Shown here: piece after piece, positions 44,001 to 55,761 of the stretch
Position numbering within the stretch: the stretch's first letter is position 1
Layout: each line of letters starts with the position of its first letter
Assembly: GCA_037962975.1 (NCBI GenBank)
Contig: CM075669.1
Span: 120,110,501-120,174,500, forward strand
Direction of reading: 5' to 3'
DNA: 64,000 bases
DNA from: Clitoria ternatea
Lineage: Eukaryota; Streptophyta; Magnoliopsida; Fabales; Fabaceae
The notes under the pieces: generated by a model
What the model was told of the DNA's origin: nothing
What the model saw: only the letters and a program-made list of their open reading frames with translations
Databases searched by the model: none
Position numbers and translations under genes: made by a program

Positions 44001-46425
44001 TGTATTATTATGTAATTTGTTGTAAATTTCCTAGTAAGCCCCACTATTAGAAGTTAAATTTATCACTAAATGCCTTCAGAATTATTTTGAAGAAACACAC
44101 TCTTGAGAGAATTTGCCGATTGGACGATCACGATGTTTAATTTTACCGAGTTTTGAGAAAAGATGTTATTTTTAATAATTATGAAATTTTATCATGATTT
44201 AATCAAGTTAATACATAAATGGTTAATATAAAAAATGAATAGCTACATAAAGTAGAGATAACTTGAGAAATTAAATTAAAGAATAAATATTTTGGGTCTA
44301 AATGGTTGAAATGGTTAAATATGTCATGTAGAAAAAAAAGAGAGAGAAATGAGATTTTTGGAATCTAAATTTGAATAAGTAATGGAAAAAGAATCTTAAG
44401 AATTTTAGTAGGTACATAGGACAAATGACTAAATGAGATAAGAATAATTTTAAGAGTTCAAGTAAGAAATAAATATTAGAGTTTAAAAACATTAGTAACA
44501 AATAAAAGTAAAGATTATTGAAAGGACCTTAGAATTTAAACCTTGAACTAAGTGGTGAAAAGAATTAAGATAACTCATAAATTGGATAACAACTTCTAAA
44601 GGGAAATAATGTTTTTTGCTAAGACCAAAATATAGAAGTGGTTGTGACTAGATTCTTAAATAATAAATTGATGTTATAGAGAAATTAGATTATAGTTGAT
44701 TAAAAGAAAATGTAACTAAAGGAAAAATTAGTAGTATAATTAGTAATGGAATAATAGCAGAAGTAAAGAAATGGTATTAATTAAAAGTTAGTGATAAATG
44801 AAAAACTAGAAAGGACATCACTAAGAGTACACCTATAAATATATACATAAGGAAATAGTAACTACTTGGTGATAAAGGGAACAAGTTATTCAGCTAGTAA
44901 AAATTTATTTGGATTAGTAAAAGAAAATAAATAATAAGACCATTTAGTAGTGACTTGGATTTCATAATTGGACATTAGGAACTAGGATTAGGTAATGAAA
45001 AATAAGTAATGAAAAATAAGTACATAATTAAATGATAGGGTGATAAATAACTTAAGGATATAAGAAAATCCAAACTATTCCATAAAGTATTTTGACTAAA
45101 TCATACGACCTAACGTCTAGATTAGTAACGAGATAATAATGTGCGAAATAGTATATCGGGTTCAATGCCAATGGTCATGTTTAACTTTCAATGAATCATG
45201 GTTAAATAGAAACAAAAATATGTTGTTCCTTTATTATGGTGAATACGTGTAATGTGGTACTATTGAATAACTATTGATGCAATATAATTGAGTGCTGAAT
45301 ATGTTAATTAAGTGAAATACCTTACAATTATATTACCATAGCAATTGTCATGTGATGCATGGATGATTGAATAGAGGAAGATTATGAAATAAGAATAAGG
45401 AAGAAATATGAGATGTGGTATCGACAGGGTTCCAAAATGATTAAATTGCTAAAATATAAGCAATAGGATCTGAGATGATTAGCGGGCATTGTAGCGCCAA
45501 TATACCCCGCAATTTTTGGAAATTATGAAATCTCGTTTCATTCCTAAATGTCGGGTAAGACTATTATAAGTTGTCAAGAAAGAAAAGAAAGAATTAAATA
45601 ATACTTAATGAAAAGCAAAGAGCTCGACGTTAGGAATGAAAAGGGAGTCATTGAAGGGACCTTACCAAGGACAAATAAGTGATCATTGAATCTGTGAATC
45701 ATGCATCATACATGGAGAATAAGGGTGGATGACAGAGTGATCCCTTAGAGCATACAGTGATGGGTACACTAAGGGATAACGACGTCTCAATCCCCTAAGG
45801 GTGGTCTTGGGAGTATACCGGGCTAGACCTCCAATAGCTTAGATTCATACCTGAGGCTGGATAGCCTGGTAACTCTGGTATACTTTGACTCCGGACGAGG
45901 GTGACCATGGCCGTGTAGTGCCCATTCTGATAAGATATAATTTGGATCCATTATTGATAGGACTGTGTGTCCTTACCCTTTTGTGAAAATAGAACGAGGC
46001 GAGCTCCGGTCGCCCTAGTTGGGAAAGAGGATAAGGCGGGATGGTGAAGTGTATTATGTTGTGAATGAGAAAGAAAAATGAACCCACATGCATCATACTG
46101 GCTCAAGAATACTTAATCTAAAAAAGGAAATACATGCATTATATCATTGTTGTGTGAAATTATGATTTCTTATCATTATTTGGTCATGATGATACAGGTA
46201 TTACTCCTTCGAGAGTAAAATGGAATAAGGATGATTAGTTGAGATTAGAAGTGGTGAGATAACTTAGATTAAGTCTTGCTAGGAACCCCTTGAAAGAATA
46301 GAAGGCTTGATTCTAGACTGTTTGTGTATTACGGAGTGTGTGTCGGCATGACACCCCTGATTATTGTGGAGGTGGAAGCTCACCCTTACAACTATTTTTC
46401 AGGTCCCCTGATGGTTCGGAGAACA
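41073..46425 (+). mobile_element. D2: large LTR-like element in plus orientation
   Basis: It starts TGTAACAACCCTG and is homologous to D1, which lies inverted on the other side of Athila A's LTR. A pyrimidine-rich, leader-like stretch at 42950-43440 ends in GGTCACCAAGGTGAGG, resembling a donor site. A purine-rich, low-complexity tract follows to about 45100. It fades out after TTACAACTATTTTTCAGG near 46425, before the last ~250 bp present in D1, so the 3' end is truncated or diverged. No gag or pol was found. Confidence 0.6.
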
Positions 46426-47708
46426 TACTTAAAGGGGGTGGGGTTGAATAAGTCTATTCATTTTTTCAAACCAAAAAATGATATTTAAACGTAAAAGCAT
46501 TTTGCACAGCGGACCAAACTTTTTAGAGATAGAGAACGTATGAGAAAGAGAAACAGACTTATGTAGAAGATAGGGAAAGAGAAAAGCACACAAGAGATTT
46601 ATACTGGTTCACTCCCAATTCAGAAGCTACATCTAGTACCTTCAAATCTAAAGGATTTCCACTATGTAAAAGACCATTTACATAAATAACACAGACCATG
46701 CCCTTCAGTATTACTGAGTTCAGCCACTCTTGGTTTAAGCATAGACCGTGCTTTGAGTATTCTTGACTCCAGTCATTCCTGGCTCACTGAGTATTCTTTT
46801 GCAGCACCAACTCCTAGGGTAGACCCAAGAATTCTTTCACGAGTCACTTCTGGCTCAAACCCTGAGTATTCTTTCAAAAGCCTCTCTAGGCTAGGGTGTT
46901 TCCCGACAGGTCTACAAAACCTATATTTATAAAGAATTGAAAGAATTAAATCAAACAAAATAAGCCTTCTAACTTAGCAGAGCTAAGTGTAACCTGATAA
47001 ACAGGTTTGTAAAGAAAGAGAAGGTCTTATTTTGGAATGAGGCTTAGTACGTGTACAAGATAAAAGGTATAAACTATACGTACTAAGCTTGAAAGCTTGA
47101 TTAGAAATAATATACCCATTGAAAGTGCTGAGATGTAAAAAGCATATTTCTGATTTAGGTTGCTAGTGCTTTTGAAATGAGAAAGGATTGCACATAGCGA
47201 CCTTTCTTTTTCTTCATGGCAATATTCCTTGATCTTGAGTTTTCTTCTTGAGCTGATTGCCATTTCTTCTTTTTCTTAGGCTTTTGTATGCAAAAGTCTG
47301 AGACTTGTTTGCATTTCTCTCTATCTTGATCACACTATTGTTTGTGTGATTTACCTATATCTATTTTTCTTTTTCTCTTTCACAAGCTCTCTCTTCTTCC
47401 TTTTAGCTCATCTTTTAAGTATATCTTGCTCTCTCATTTTTCTTTTTTTCTGCATTTTCTTGTCTCTCTTTTGAAAGAGAATACAACCATTGAGAGGGTT
47501 GTTTACACAAAGGACAAAAACACTTCATTTGTCAGAGAGAGGGACGTTTTGAACAAGTAATATAGGATAAGGTGCTTTGAGACTTGTGAAACCATAGGCA
47601 TGGTAGGAGTAGCAAAAGATTTCATGTAAAAGGAAGGTTTTTGTACAAAGGTCCTTTGAATACATGATGCTCAAATGAAAACTTAATGCTTTTAGAATAA
47701 GGTGAGAT
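46426..47708. other. Unclassified repeat remnant between D2 and element B
   Basis: It opens with GGGGTTGAATAAGTC (46440-46454), the exact reverse complement of the 15-mer at 40022-40036. It then holds repeated GAGTATTCTT words (46755-46880) and a pyrimidine-rich stretch near 47360-47470. No conserved protein was recognised. It is probably a minus-oriented retroelement remnant. Confidence 0.35.
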
Positions 47709-49203
47709 TGTTAGTCCTCAAATTTACTATTATTTTCATAATAAAAAGTGTGCTTATTTTAAATAAAATTAGTTTAATATGTAATAAAATTAGGTTTTAA
47801 CATAATAAATGGAAACTATACAATTTGAACTGCCTTGATCCATTTTCTCTAGTTTTGTAGTGAAAAAAAGCCAAGAAATTAAAGAGAAAATTCAAAGACT
47901 GAAAAGGTGACACGTAGCATCAATCCCACGCGCAGGGTGGCAAACTTTTGATGCTGACCTACGCGTCAAGACCACGTGTAGCGTCAGAGCTATGAAGACA
48001 CCACTAACTAGTGGTCAATGCCTTATGAAAGTGGGCTAATTTTTAATTCAAAGTGGCTAATCCATGATCAGAACGTGCCAAAACGTAGTGGGGGACTTGT
48101 CTGCAATAATTAATTACTTTTAAATAATTAATTTCCACCAAAAATTAATTAATAAAAGAGGGCTAAATCAGAGGTCTCATGCTACATGCCAGGACTGACG
48201 CTATGTGTGAGGACCTCAACTCAGCCTACAAATAGAGCCATCCACAAGGCATTCAGGGCATCCCTTCATCATTCCTTAATCCCTTTGGCATTTATTCTGA
48301 ATCTAATTCTTTCTCGTCTTAGCTCAGCCATTCTGAGTTGAGTGTTTGATTGTGAGTAATTTCCATATACTTAGAGTGTGTGTTGTATTGTGTTTCCTTC
48401 CGTATTATGAAGTGTGATCAAGTGTTGTAATGTCACCAACTGTAAGTGTTGTTTTTACTTTCATTATGTGTAGCTAAATTGTTTATGTAGGAATTGGTGA
48501 ACTTATCTAGTAATATGGTGTTGTCATTTTGACCTCTACATGTTTATAACTTAAGTTTATTGTTAGTATTTCAATCTTTTATTAGTATGAACTTCAAACG
48601 GGAGAATAATTTCCATGCGTGTTAAAAATCTCTTTTAACGAAAGTAAAAGATGGAGTACCCTTGGTATCTCAATTCTATAGGGGTTGTTAACCATTTTTG
48701 TGTTAAGGCTAACACTTAAAGCAAGTTTTTACTGAGAAAGCATCTGAGGGATCAGACTTTACGGTAACTATTTAGAATTTAGATCACAAGGGATCGGTTA
48801 TAATGAATTTAAGCTACAATGACATAAACTTAATGATTAAATATGTATGTCTATAATTATTTCATTGTGTTCTAATACGGCGATCCAATTTCCAACATAG
48901 TTTTTTAATCTATTCTCTTTTCAAGCATTGGATCTATTCTCAATTGCCACTCATATTTTATTTTACTTTACTTTATTTTATCTTTTACCAAATGAACAAA
49001 TCCATTTATACCTGTGAATATTGTATAAATTGAACATAAATTATTCTTTGAATTTAATCATTTACCATAGTAAGTGAGAATTACTGTTTTGACTAAACGC
49101 TTAATCCCAGTGGAACGATATCTAAATTTTGAAAACTACAACTGATAAGTTGGTGCGCTTGCCAACCCGTTCATAAAAGCCAAAACGTTTACAGGGCTTA
49201 ACA
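47709..49203 (+). repeat. 5' LTR of element B (1,495 bp)
   Basis: It starts TGTTAGTCC and ends CTTAACA, giving the inverted TGTTA/TAACA ends. It holds CACGTAGC- and ACGCGT-type words at 47905-47990. A decayed TATA position (TACAAATA, 48227-48234) lies where the 3' LTR has TATAAATA. Confidence 0.93.
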
Positions 49204-49210
49204 AGTTTTC

Positions 49211-49228
49211 TGGCGCCGCTGCCGGGGA
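49211..49228 (+). other. Primer binding site of element B (tRNA-Asp type)
   Basis: TGGCGCCGCTGCCGGGGA lies 7 bp after the LTR. It matches the tRNA-Asp complement used by Athila elements with one difference (GCTGCC for GTTGCC). Confidence 0.9.
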
Positions 49229-49356
49229 TTGAATTGATTTAGTAAAATAGTAAATTTTTAATTACTGTGGTAAATTTTTTTTTACTTTTTACTTTTAATT
49301 GTTTATTTATTTACTTTATCTTTAATTATTTACTACACTAACTTTTTCTATTTAGT

Positions 49357-50934
49357 TTGTTTATGCAAACTCGATCTTCTATAGGAAAAGTGTTCTTTGA
49401 TCCTGAGATCGAGAAGTTTGTAAAAAGACTCAAGGCTTTACAATCTAAAAAAAATAAATTACTTCTTCAACTTTATCTTTTTTTGAAAATTTTGAAAAAT
49501 CTAATATGGCTGCTGAATAAAGAAGAACATTTGGGACAGTTTGCTGCTATAAATGGACCACCCCGTGTTCCGGGGATGTACCAAGGACCTATTGCTGCGG
49601 TAGAGATTAAACCTGCCACTCTTAACATTATTCAAAATAATCAATTTGCTGGCTTAAATAATGAGGAACCTTATGAACATTTAATTATTTTTTTTTGAAT
49701 TATGCAGCATAATTGGTTTCGAACCCAATCAAGAAGAATCTGTTATATGCGACTATTTCCTTTTTCTTTGATTTGAAAAGCTAAAGAATGGTTTAAATCT
49801 TGTCTACCCGATAGTTTTGCAAACTGGTCCGATATTGAAACAAAATTTTTGGAAAGGTTTTATTCATCTTCAAAACATTTTGAAGTAATGATAGCCATAC
49901 ATTCTTTTTCATAAAATCATGATGAATCACTTAGTGAAGCATGGGAAAGATTCAAAGTGCTTCTTAGGAAATGTCCAAACCATAATTTGGATGATGCTGG
50001 AAAGGTAAGAATCATTTATCATGGTTTATTACCTCAGTTCAAGATGATGTTAGATACATGTGCAGGTGGTTCTTTAATGAACAAAACTGTTGAAGAGGCA
50101 ATATCAATCATGGAGTCTATGTCAACCAGTGACCATCAAGCAAAACATGAAAGAGGTAATGCACCAAGGAAGCCAGGTATGCTTGAGTTGGGAGTGAATG
50201 ATGCAGTTTTAGCTCAGCAAAAATTACTGACACAACAAATGGAAGCAATGAGCAAACAATTGGAAAAACTTCAAATTGCTCAAGTATCATCACCACCCCC
50301 CGCTCAATTAAAACAATGTGATTGCATGGGCGAACAACCATGTGGTTATTGTGCCCCTAATGAAAATGATCAAGAACAAGTCAATTTTCTAATTCACCAA
50401 AGAATACCCTTAGGTACTTTTCCTATCAATCTTGGTAATTATTTTCCTAACAATTACCCACAGGGTTGACAGAATTAGAACTTTGGTTGGAAACAAGATG
50501 TTGGACCGTCCAACAGACCTCCTAACAATCAATTCAAACAACAACAACCACAATTTGATCAAACAACAAGGCTCACTAGGATAGAGGAATCTATCCAACA
50601 ATTACTACAATATATGCAAACAAATGAAGCCGCACATAAAGCGTCAGATATGCAATTGGGACAGTTAGTAAAGGAAGTAATTGACATCAAAAACTCTGGT
50701 TTTTCTACAAATACTCAAAATCCAAGAGAGCAATGTAAGGCTATTTTTACAAGAAGTGGTAAAGTTGTAGGAAATGATTGTAAAGAAAATGAAAAAGAAA
50801 AAGAAGAAGAAAAAGAAAAAAATGACAAAGAAGAAGAAGAAAAGAAAGAAAAAGAGAGTGAAGAAAAAAATGAAGAAAAAAATGTTGATGAAATAAAAGA
50901 TAAGAAAAAAGAAAAACAAAAAAGTCAAAAATAA
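49357..50934 (+). pseudogene. Element B gag, broken
   Basis: The start MQTRSS is followed by the Athila gag region (AAINGPPRVPGMYQG). The central gag domain shows KEWFKSCLPDSFANW, ETKFLERFY, ESLSEAWERFKVLLRKCPNH and GGSLMNKTVEEAISIMESM. A cysteine-bearing stretch (CDCMGEQPCGYC) and a spacer with NPREQCKAIFTRSGK follow. The end is a 50-residue Glu/Lys run of nearly pure purines. Stops and a frame change lie near 49698, 49770, 49910 and 50469. A classic CCHC knuckle is not evident. The family assignment is firm; the exact start is not. Confidence 0.85.
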
Positions 50935-50947
50935 AAAAAATCAGTAT

Positions 50948-51628
50948 TTGGGTCAGACACCTCCAATCAAGGATCTACCTTATCCACATGCACCATCAAG
51001 AAAGGATAAGGAAAAAGAATACAAAAGATTCCTTGAAATTTTCAAACAGTTACACATAAACATCCCATTTTCTAAGGCATTGGAACAGATGCCAACTTAT
51101 ACAAAGTTTATGAAAGAATTGCTTACCAAAAAAAGGAGGTATAATGAGGAAATTGTTGAACTTGAAGCAGGTTGTAGTGCTATTTTACAATATAACATGC
51201 TAGAAAAGTTGAAAGACCCCAGAAGTTTCACTATTCCCGTTTCCATTAGAGGTGTAAATATTGGGAAGGCCTTGTTAGACTTAGGGGCTAGCATTAATCT
51301 AATGCCTCTAAGCATGATGAAGCGTATTGGTGATCTCGATTCACAGAGAATGAAAATGACTTTGCAATTGGCTGATAGATCAATCAAGAGACCCTATGGT
51401 ATTGTGGAAGATGTACTTATAAAAGTTGACAAGTTCTACTTCCCTGTTGACTTTATGGTTTTAGACATGGAAGAGGATACTAAAATCCCCCTGATCCTGG
51501 GAAGACCATTTATGAAGACTGCTAGGGTGTTTATTGATGTAGATAATGGAAAACTGGTAATAAGAGTACATGATGAAGAGGTGAACTTTGATGTTTTCAA
51601 AGCCATAAAACATCCCAACTCAAAATAA
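50948..51628 (+). pseudogene. Element B aspartic protease
   Basis: An open frame of 226 codons includes PPIKDLPYPHAPSRKDKEKE and an IFKQLHINIPFSKALEQMP block. The Athila-style catalytic motif LLDLGASINLMP follows, then KVDKFYFPVDFMVLDMEED and IPLILGRPFMKTAR. It overlaps in family with 2-460 of element A but keeps the ILGRPF glycine. It ends at a TAA where relatives continue towards RT, and the linker to 51870 is fragmentary. This is the best preserved domain of element B, though it is cut off from gag and RT by stops. Confidence 0.88.
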
Positions 51629-51839
51629 GACTGTTTTAAAGTGGATGTTCTTGATGAAGTTTACCTTTCCATATGCAAAGGTATGTCAATTTCTGACCCT
51701 CTAAATAAGTTATTGACTAACTCTATGGAATGTTTGAGTAAAGAAGAGGAGAGACAGGTGGGCAGGTATCTTGAAGACCTTGATCAAGGGAAAGAAATTT
51801 CCCTTAAATAAAGAAAGATTAAAGAAATCCAAGAAGTTC

Positions 51840-53395
51840 CTGTTGAAGAAATCCAGAGGCCTGAACTGAAAGTGCTACCTTCTAACCTAAAGTATATCCT
51901 TTTGAAAGAAGGTAATCTAAAACCAGTAATTATTAGTAACTTGTTAAGTGAAACAGAAGAAGAAAAACTGGTAGAAGTGTTGAAAAAAAATAAGAAGCAA
52001 TCGGATGGACACTTGAAGATCTGAAAGGTATAAGCCCGTCATACTGCATGCATAAGATTTTGTTGGAAGATAATTTTAAACCTGTTGCTTAACCTCAAAG
52101 GCGCCTCAATCCAACCATGAAAGTGGTAACCAAAAATGAGGTTTTGAAATTGTTAAAAGCAGGTATTATCTATCCCATTTCTGATAGTGCATGGGTAAGT
52201 CTTGTATAAGTTATTCCAAAAAAAGGTGGTATGACTGTAATTGTGAATGATAAAAATGAATTAATCCCAACAAGAACTATCACCAGTTAGAGAATGTGTA
52301 TTTATTATAGAAAATTAAATCAAGCAACAAGAAAAGATCATTTTCCACTCCCTTTTATAGATCAAATACTTGAAAAATTATCTGGACAGTCTTACTATTG
52401 TTTTCTTGATGGATACTCTACATACAATCAAATTGCTGTTGACCCTCTTGATCAGGAAAAGACTACTTTTACATGTCTTTTTCGCATATTTGCTTATAGA
52501 AAGATGCCATTCGGATTATGTAATACACCTGCTACTTTTCAGTGATGCATGTTTGCTATTTTTGCAGATCTAATTGAAAAGAACATTGAGATTTTCATGG
52601 ATGATTTCTCAGTCTTTGGGAATTCATTTGAATCATGTCTAACCAACTTGGACACTCTACTGAGGCGGTGTATTAAAACAAATTTGGTGCTAAATTGGGA
52701 GAAATGTCACTTCATGGTGAAAGAAGGTATTGTACTTGGTCACAAGATTTCTTCTAGAGGTATTGAAGTGGACCAAGCCAAGATTGAGGTAATCTCTAAA
52801 CTTCCACCTCCTGTAAATGTAAAAGGTATTAGAAGTTTCTTAGGACATGTTGGATTCTATAGAAGGTTTATTCAAGACTTTTCAAAAATTGCTAAACCTT
52901 TAACAAATCTTCTAAATAAACATGTTGAATTCATGTTTGATGAAGCATGTCTTAAAGCTATTAATTCCTTGAAAGAAAAATTGGTTTCTGCCCCTATAAT
53001 TGTTGCTCCTAATTGGAATTTACCCTTTGAACTTATGTACGATGCGAGTGATTATGCTGTGGGAGCAGTTTTAGGTCAAAGATATGAACAAGTTTTTAGG
53101 GTTATACACTATGCCAGTAAAGTTTTAAATGAAAATCAAATAAATTATGCAACTACTGAAAAAGAATTACTAGTCATAGTATATGCCTTAGAAAAATTTA
53201 GATCATACTTGGTTGGTTCAAAAATAATCATTTTTACTGATCATGTGGCAATCAAGTACCTTTTGACCAAAACTGATTCTAAACCTCAGTTAATCCGATG
53301 GATTCTGCTCCTTTAGGAATATGATCTTGAAATCAAAGATAAAAAGGGTAATGAAAATATGGTCGCTGACCATCTTTCTAGATTGACGAATGATG
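51840..53395 (+). pseudogene. Element B reverse transcriptase and RNase H, broken
   Basis: The pre-RT block LPSNLKYILLKEGNLKPVII is recognisable near 51880. RT shows RMCIYYRKLN (relatives DYRRLN), FLDGYSTYNQI, FMDDFSVFGNSF and WEKCHFMVKEGIVLGH. RNase H shows LMYDASDYAVGAVLG, FTDHVAIKYLL and the closing MVADHLSRL. Stops are at about 52288, 52543 and 53314, and each aligns with Trp, Arg or Gln in relatives. The 52010-52290 interval is poorly preserved. The order matches element A's first segment, but the two differ enough to be separate families within Athila. Confidence 0.9.
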
Positions 53396-54535
53396 AGGTT
53401 ACTACTAAAGAAAAAGACATTCTAGAAGAATTCCCCGATGAAAAACTTTTTGAAATAACAAAGCGGCCATGGTTTGCTGATGTGGCCTATTTTAAAGCAG
53501 CAGGAATTCTTCCAAATGATTTAACTTGGCAGCAAAGAAAAAAATTTTCAAAGATGCAAAATATTTTGTTTGGGATGAACCTCATCTATTCAAATTGGTA
53601 TGGACAATTTGCTACGTCGTTATGTACCCGATTGGGAAATAAAAGATGTGTTGTGGCATTGCCATAAATCACCTTATGGAGGACGTTTCAATGGTGAGAG
53701 GACTGTTGCAAAAATTCTTCAATCAGGTTTGTATTGGCCCTCCATTTTTAAGGATTCTTACTGATTTGTACAAGCTTGTGATAACTGCCAAAGAATAGGT
53801 AATGTCAATAGAAGGCAAGAAATGACTCTCACAAACATTCAGGAAGTTGAGGTATTTGATTGTTGGGGTATTAATTTCATGGGACCCTTCCCTTATTCTT
53901 AATTCAATCAATATATCCTTTTGGCAGTTGATTATGTTTCAAAATGGCTAGAAGCAATTGCTTCACCTAATGCTGACACCAAAATTATAGTGAATTTCTT
54001 GAAGAAAAACATTTTTTGTAGGTTTGGAACACCAAGAACCTTGATCAGTGATAGAGGATCACACTTTTGTAACAAAGTTCTTCAGAAGATGTTACAACAT
54101 TATGGAGTGAGACATAAGGTGGCCACAACATATTATTCACAAACCAATGGATAGGCTGAGATTTCAAATCGTGAAGTGAAAAGAATTTTGAAAAAGACTA
54201 TGTCTTCCTCTAGAAAGGATTGGTCACAAAAGCGTGATGATGCACTCTGGGCATACAGAACTGCATTCAAAACCCCTATTGGCCTTTCCCCTTTCCAAAT
54301 GGTCTATGGAAAAGCTTGTCATCTTCCAGTAGAGATGGAACATAAAGCATATTGGGCCTTAAAATTCCTCAACTTTGATCCAAACGTAGCAGCTAACAAA
54401 AGAAAGTTGCAGTTAGTTGAGTTAGAGGAAATGAGAAACAATGCTTATGAGTCATCTAGAAGTTACAAAAATAAGGTGAAAGCTTACCATGACAAGAAAA
54501 TTAAAAATAGACACTTCACACCAGGTCAGTAAGTT
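53396..54535 (+). pseudogene. Element B integrase, broken
   Basis: After ILEEFPDEKL the sequence shows RPWFADVAYF and LTWQQRKKF. The zinc-binding region (VLWHCHKSPYGG, VQACDNCQRIG) is in a different frame from the preceding part, so a frameshift lies near 53570-53620. The core shows GINFMGPFPYS (first catalytic position N in place of the usual D), LISDRGSHFCN, and the E in AEISNREVKRIL. The C-terminal part shows KACHLPVEMEHKAYWALK. Stops occur near 53761, 53900, 54152 and 54530. The loss of the first acidic residue is an extra sign of decay. Confidence 0.88.
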
Positions 54536-54754
54536 TTATTGTTTAATTCAAGTTAAGACTATTTCCTGGTAAATTGAAATCTAAGTGGTCAGGCCCATTT
54601 GTGATTAAGGAAGTTAAATCATATGGAGCAGTTGAGATTGAAGATCCAACTTCCAAAAGAAGTTGGATGGTTAATGGGGTTTTAAAATTAAAAGGGGTCT
54701 TAAAATTAAAAGAAAAGGGTTTTTGAAAATTGAATTTTGAAAAAATAAAAAAAG

Positions 54755-55250
54755 AACCCCACGTGTAGGGTCCCATTGACACGTAGCGTGTAGGTAAAAA
54801 TTTTGCACTGACGCGTAGCGTCCCAACCATGCGTAACGTCAGGGCCTGTATTCAGTTTTTAAAACTGAACCAGAAACAGAGGGAGGCCCAAATCCATAAC
54901 TTTTAAAACCTATTTTTTCCTCCCTCTGCACCTCCTTTCTTTCAGAAACCCTATTCTCCTCTAAAACTTCAAACCCAAAATTACATTCTCTTCAGCAAAG
55001 ATTCCAAGTAAGTGTTCTTATCCCTTTCTCTATTTTTTTTCTGATTTTAATTCTTAGAAATATATGTGGTTAGGTTTAGGATTAGAAAACCATTGGGGAT
55101 TGATTATTGTTTAAATTGATTGAATGTGTGGTTGAGGGGTTGCTGCTGCGCAACCCCATATTTGCAGTTTCTGTTTCTGCAAGCCCACGTGTAGCGTCTT
55201 ACGGACACGTAGCGTGAGGCATGAACTATAACTCCACGCGTAGCGTCAAG
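54755..55250 (+). repeat. ACGCGTAGCGTC-type array of element B, internal copy
   Basis: ACGCGTAGCGTC occurs exactly at 54811-54822 and 55236-55247. Variants include ACACGTAGCGTG (near 54780 and 55206), CACGTGTAGCGTC (near 55185) and ATGCGTAACGTC (near 54829). The same words occur in both LTRs of B. The region is non-coding and lies between pol and the env-like ORF. Confidence 0.88.
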
Positions 55251-55761
55251 CCCTTGTTCTTGTTTTTCTGATTTTGTTTTAAATTTTTGTTGTTTATTTT
55301 TAATTTTTGTTTGTTAATTTATTTTTTAATTGTTTTTATTTTATGAATTTTTGTTTTTGTTGTTTGTTTTTCTTTTAAAATTAATAAAATTTCTTAAAAT
55401 GTATGTTTGTTATACTTTCTTGCTTTTATGTAAAAATAAATAAATTTGTTGAATTTTATAAATATTGTATGTTTAAATTGAAAAATCCAAATTGCATATT
55501 TTATTTTATAAAATTAATTTTGTAAAAACCAAAAATATGCATGTTTTATTTTAGATTACTTGTATGAGTAATGTATATAATTATGTGTTTGAATTATTTT
55601 GTTAAAAAATAAAAAATAAATAAAAAAATAAATAATATATAAAAATCAAAAACATGTTTGTTTTATTTTAATCTAACTTATTAAAAATCAAAAATGTTGT
55701 GTGATGCATGTTGTTGTGTGATTTATTTTTATGTTTTATTTAAATAAATTTTCTTTTGTAG
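55018..55761 (+). promoter_or_regulatory. Probable leader intron before the env-like ORF of B
   Basis: A strong donor (CCAA|GTAAGT at 55018) follows a pyrimidine-rich leader. A strong acceptor (TTTTCTTTTGTAG ending 55761) lies directly before ATG 55762. The 744 bp between are T-rich and free of coding signal, as plant introns usually are. It overlaps the second half of the repeat array. Confidence 0.6.

Noticed and set aside
50780..50934. A Glu/Lys-rich frame and its Phe-rich antisense partner
   Set aside because: This is a purine-run spacer at the end of Athila B gag; both frames are low-complexity by-products.
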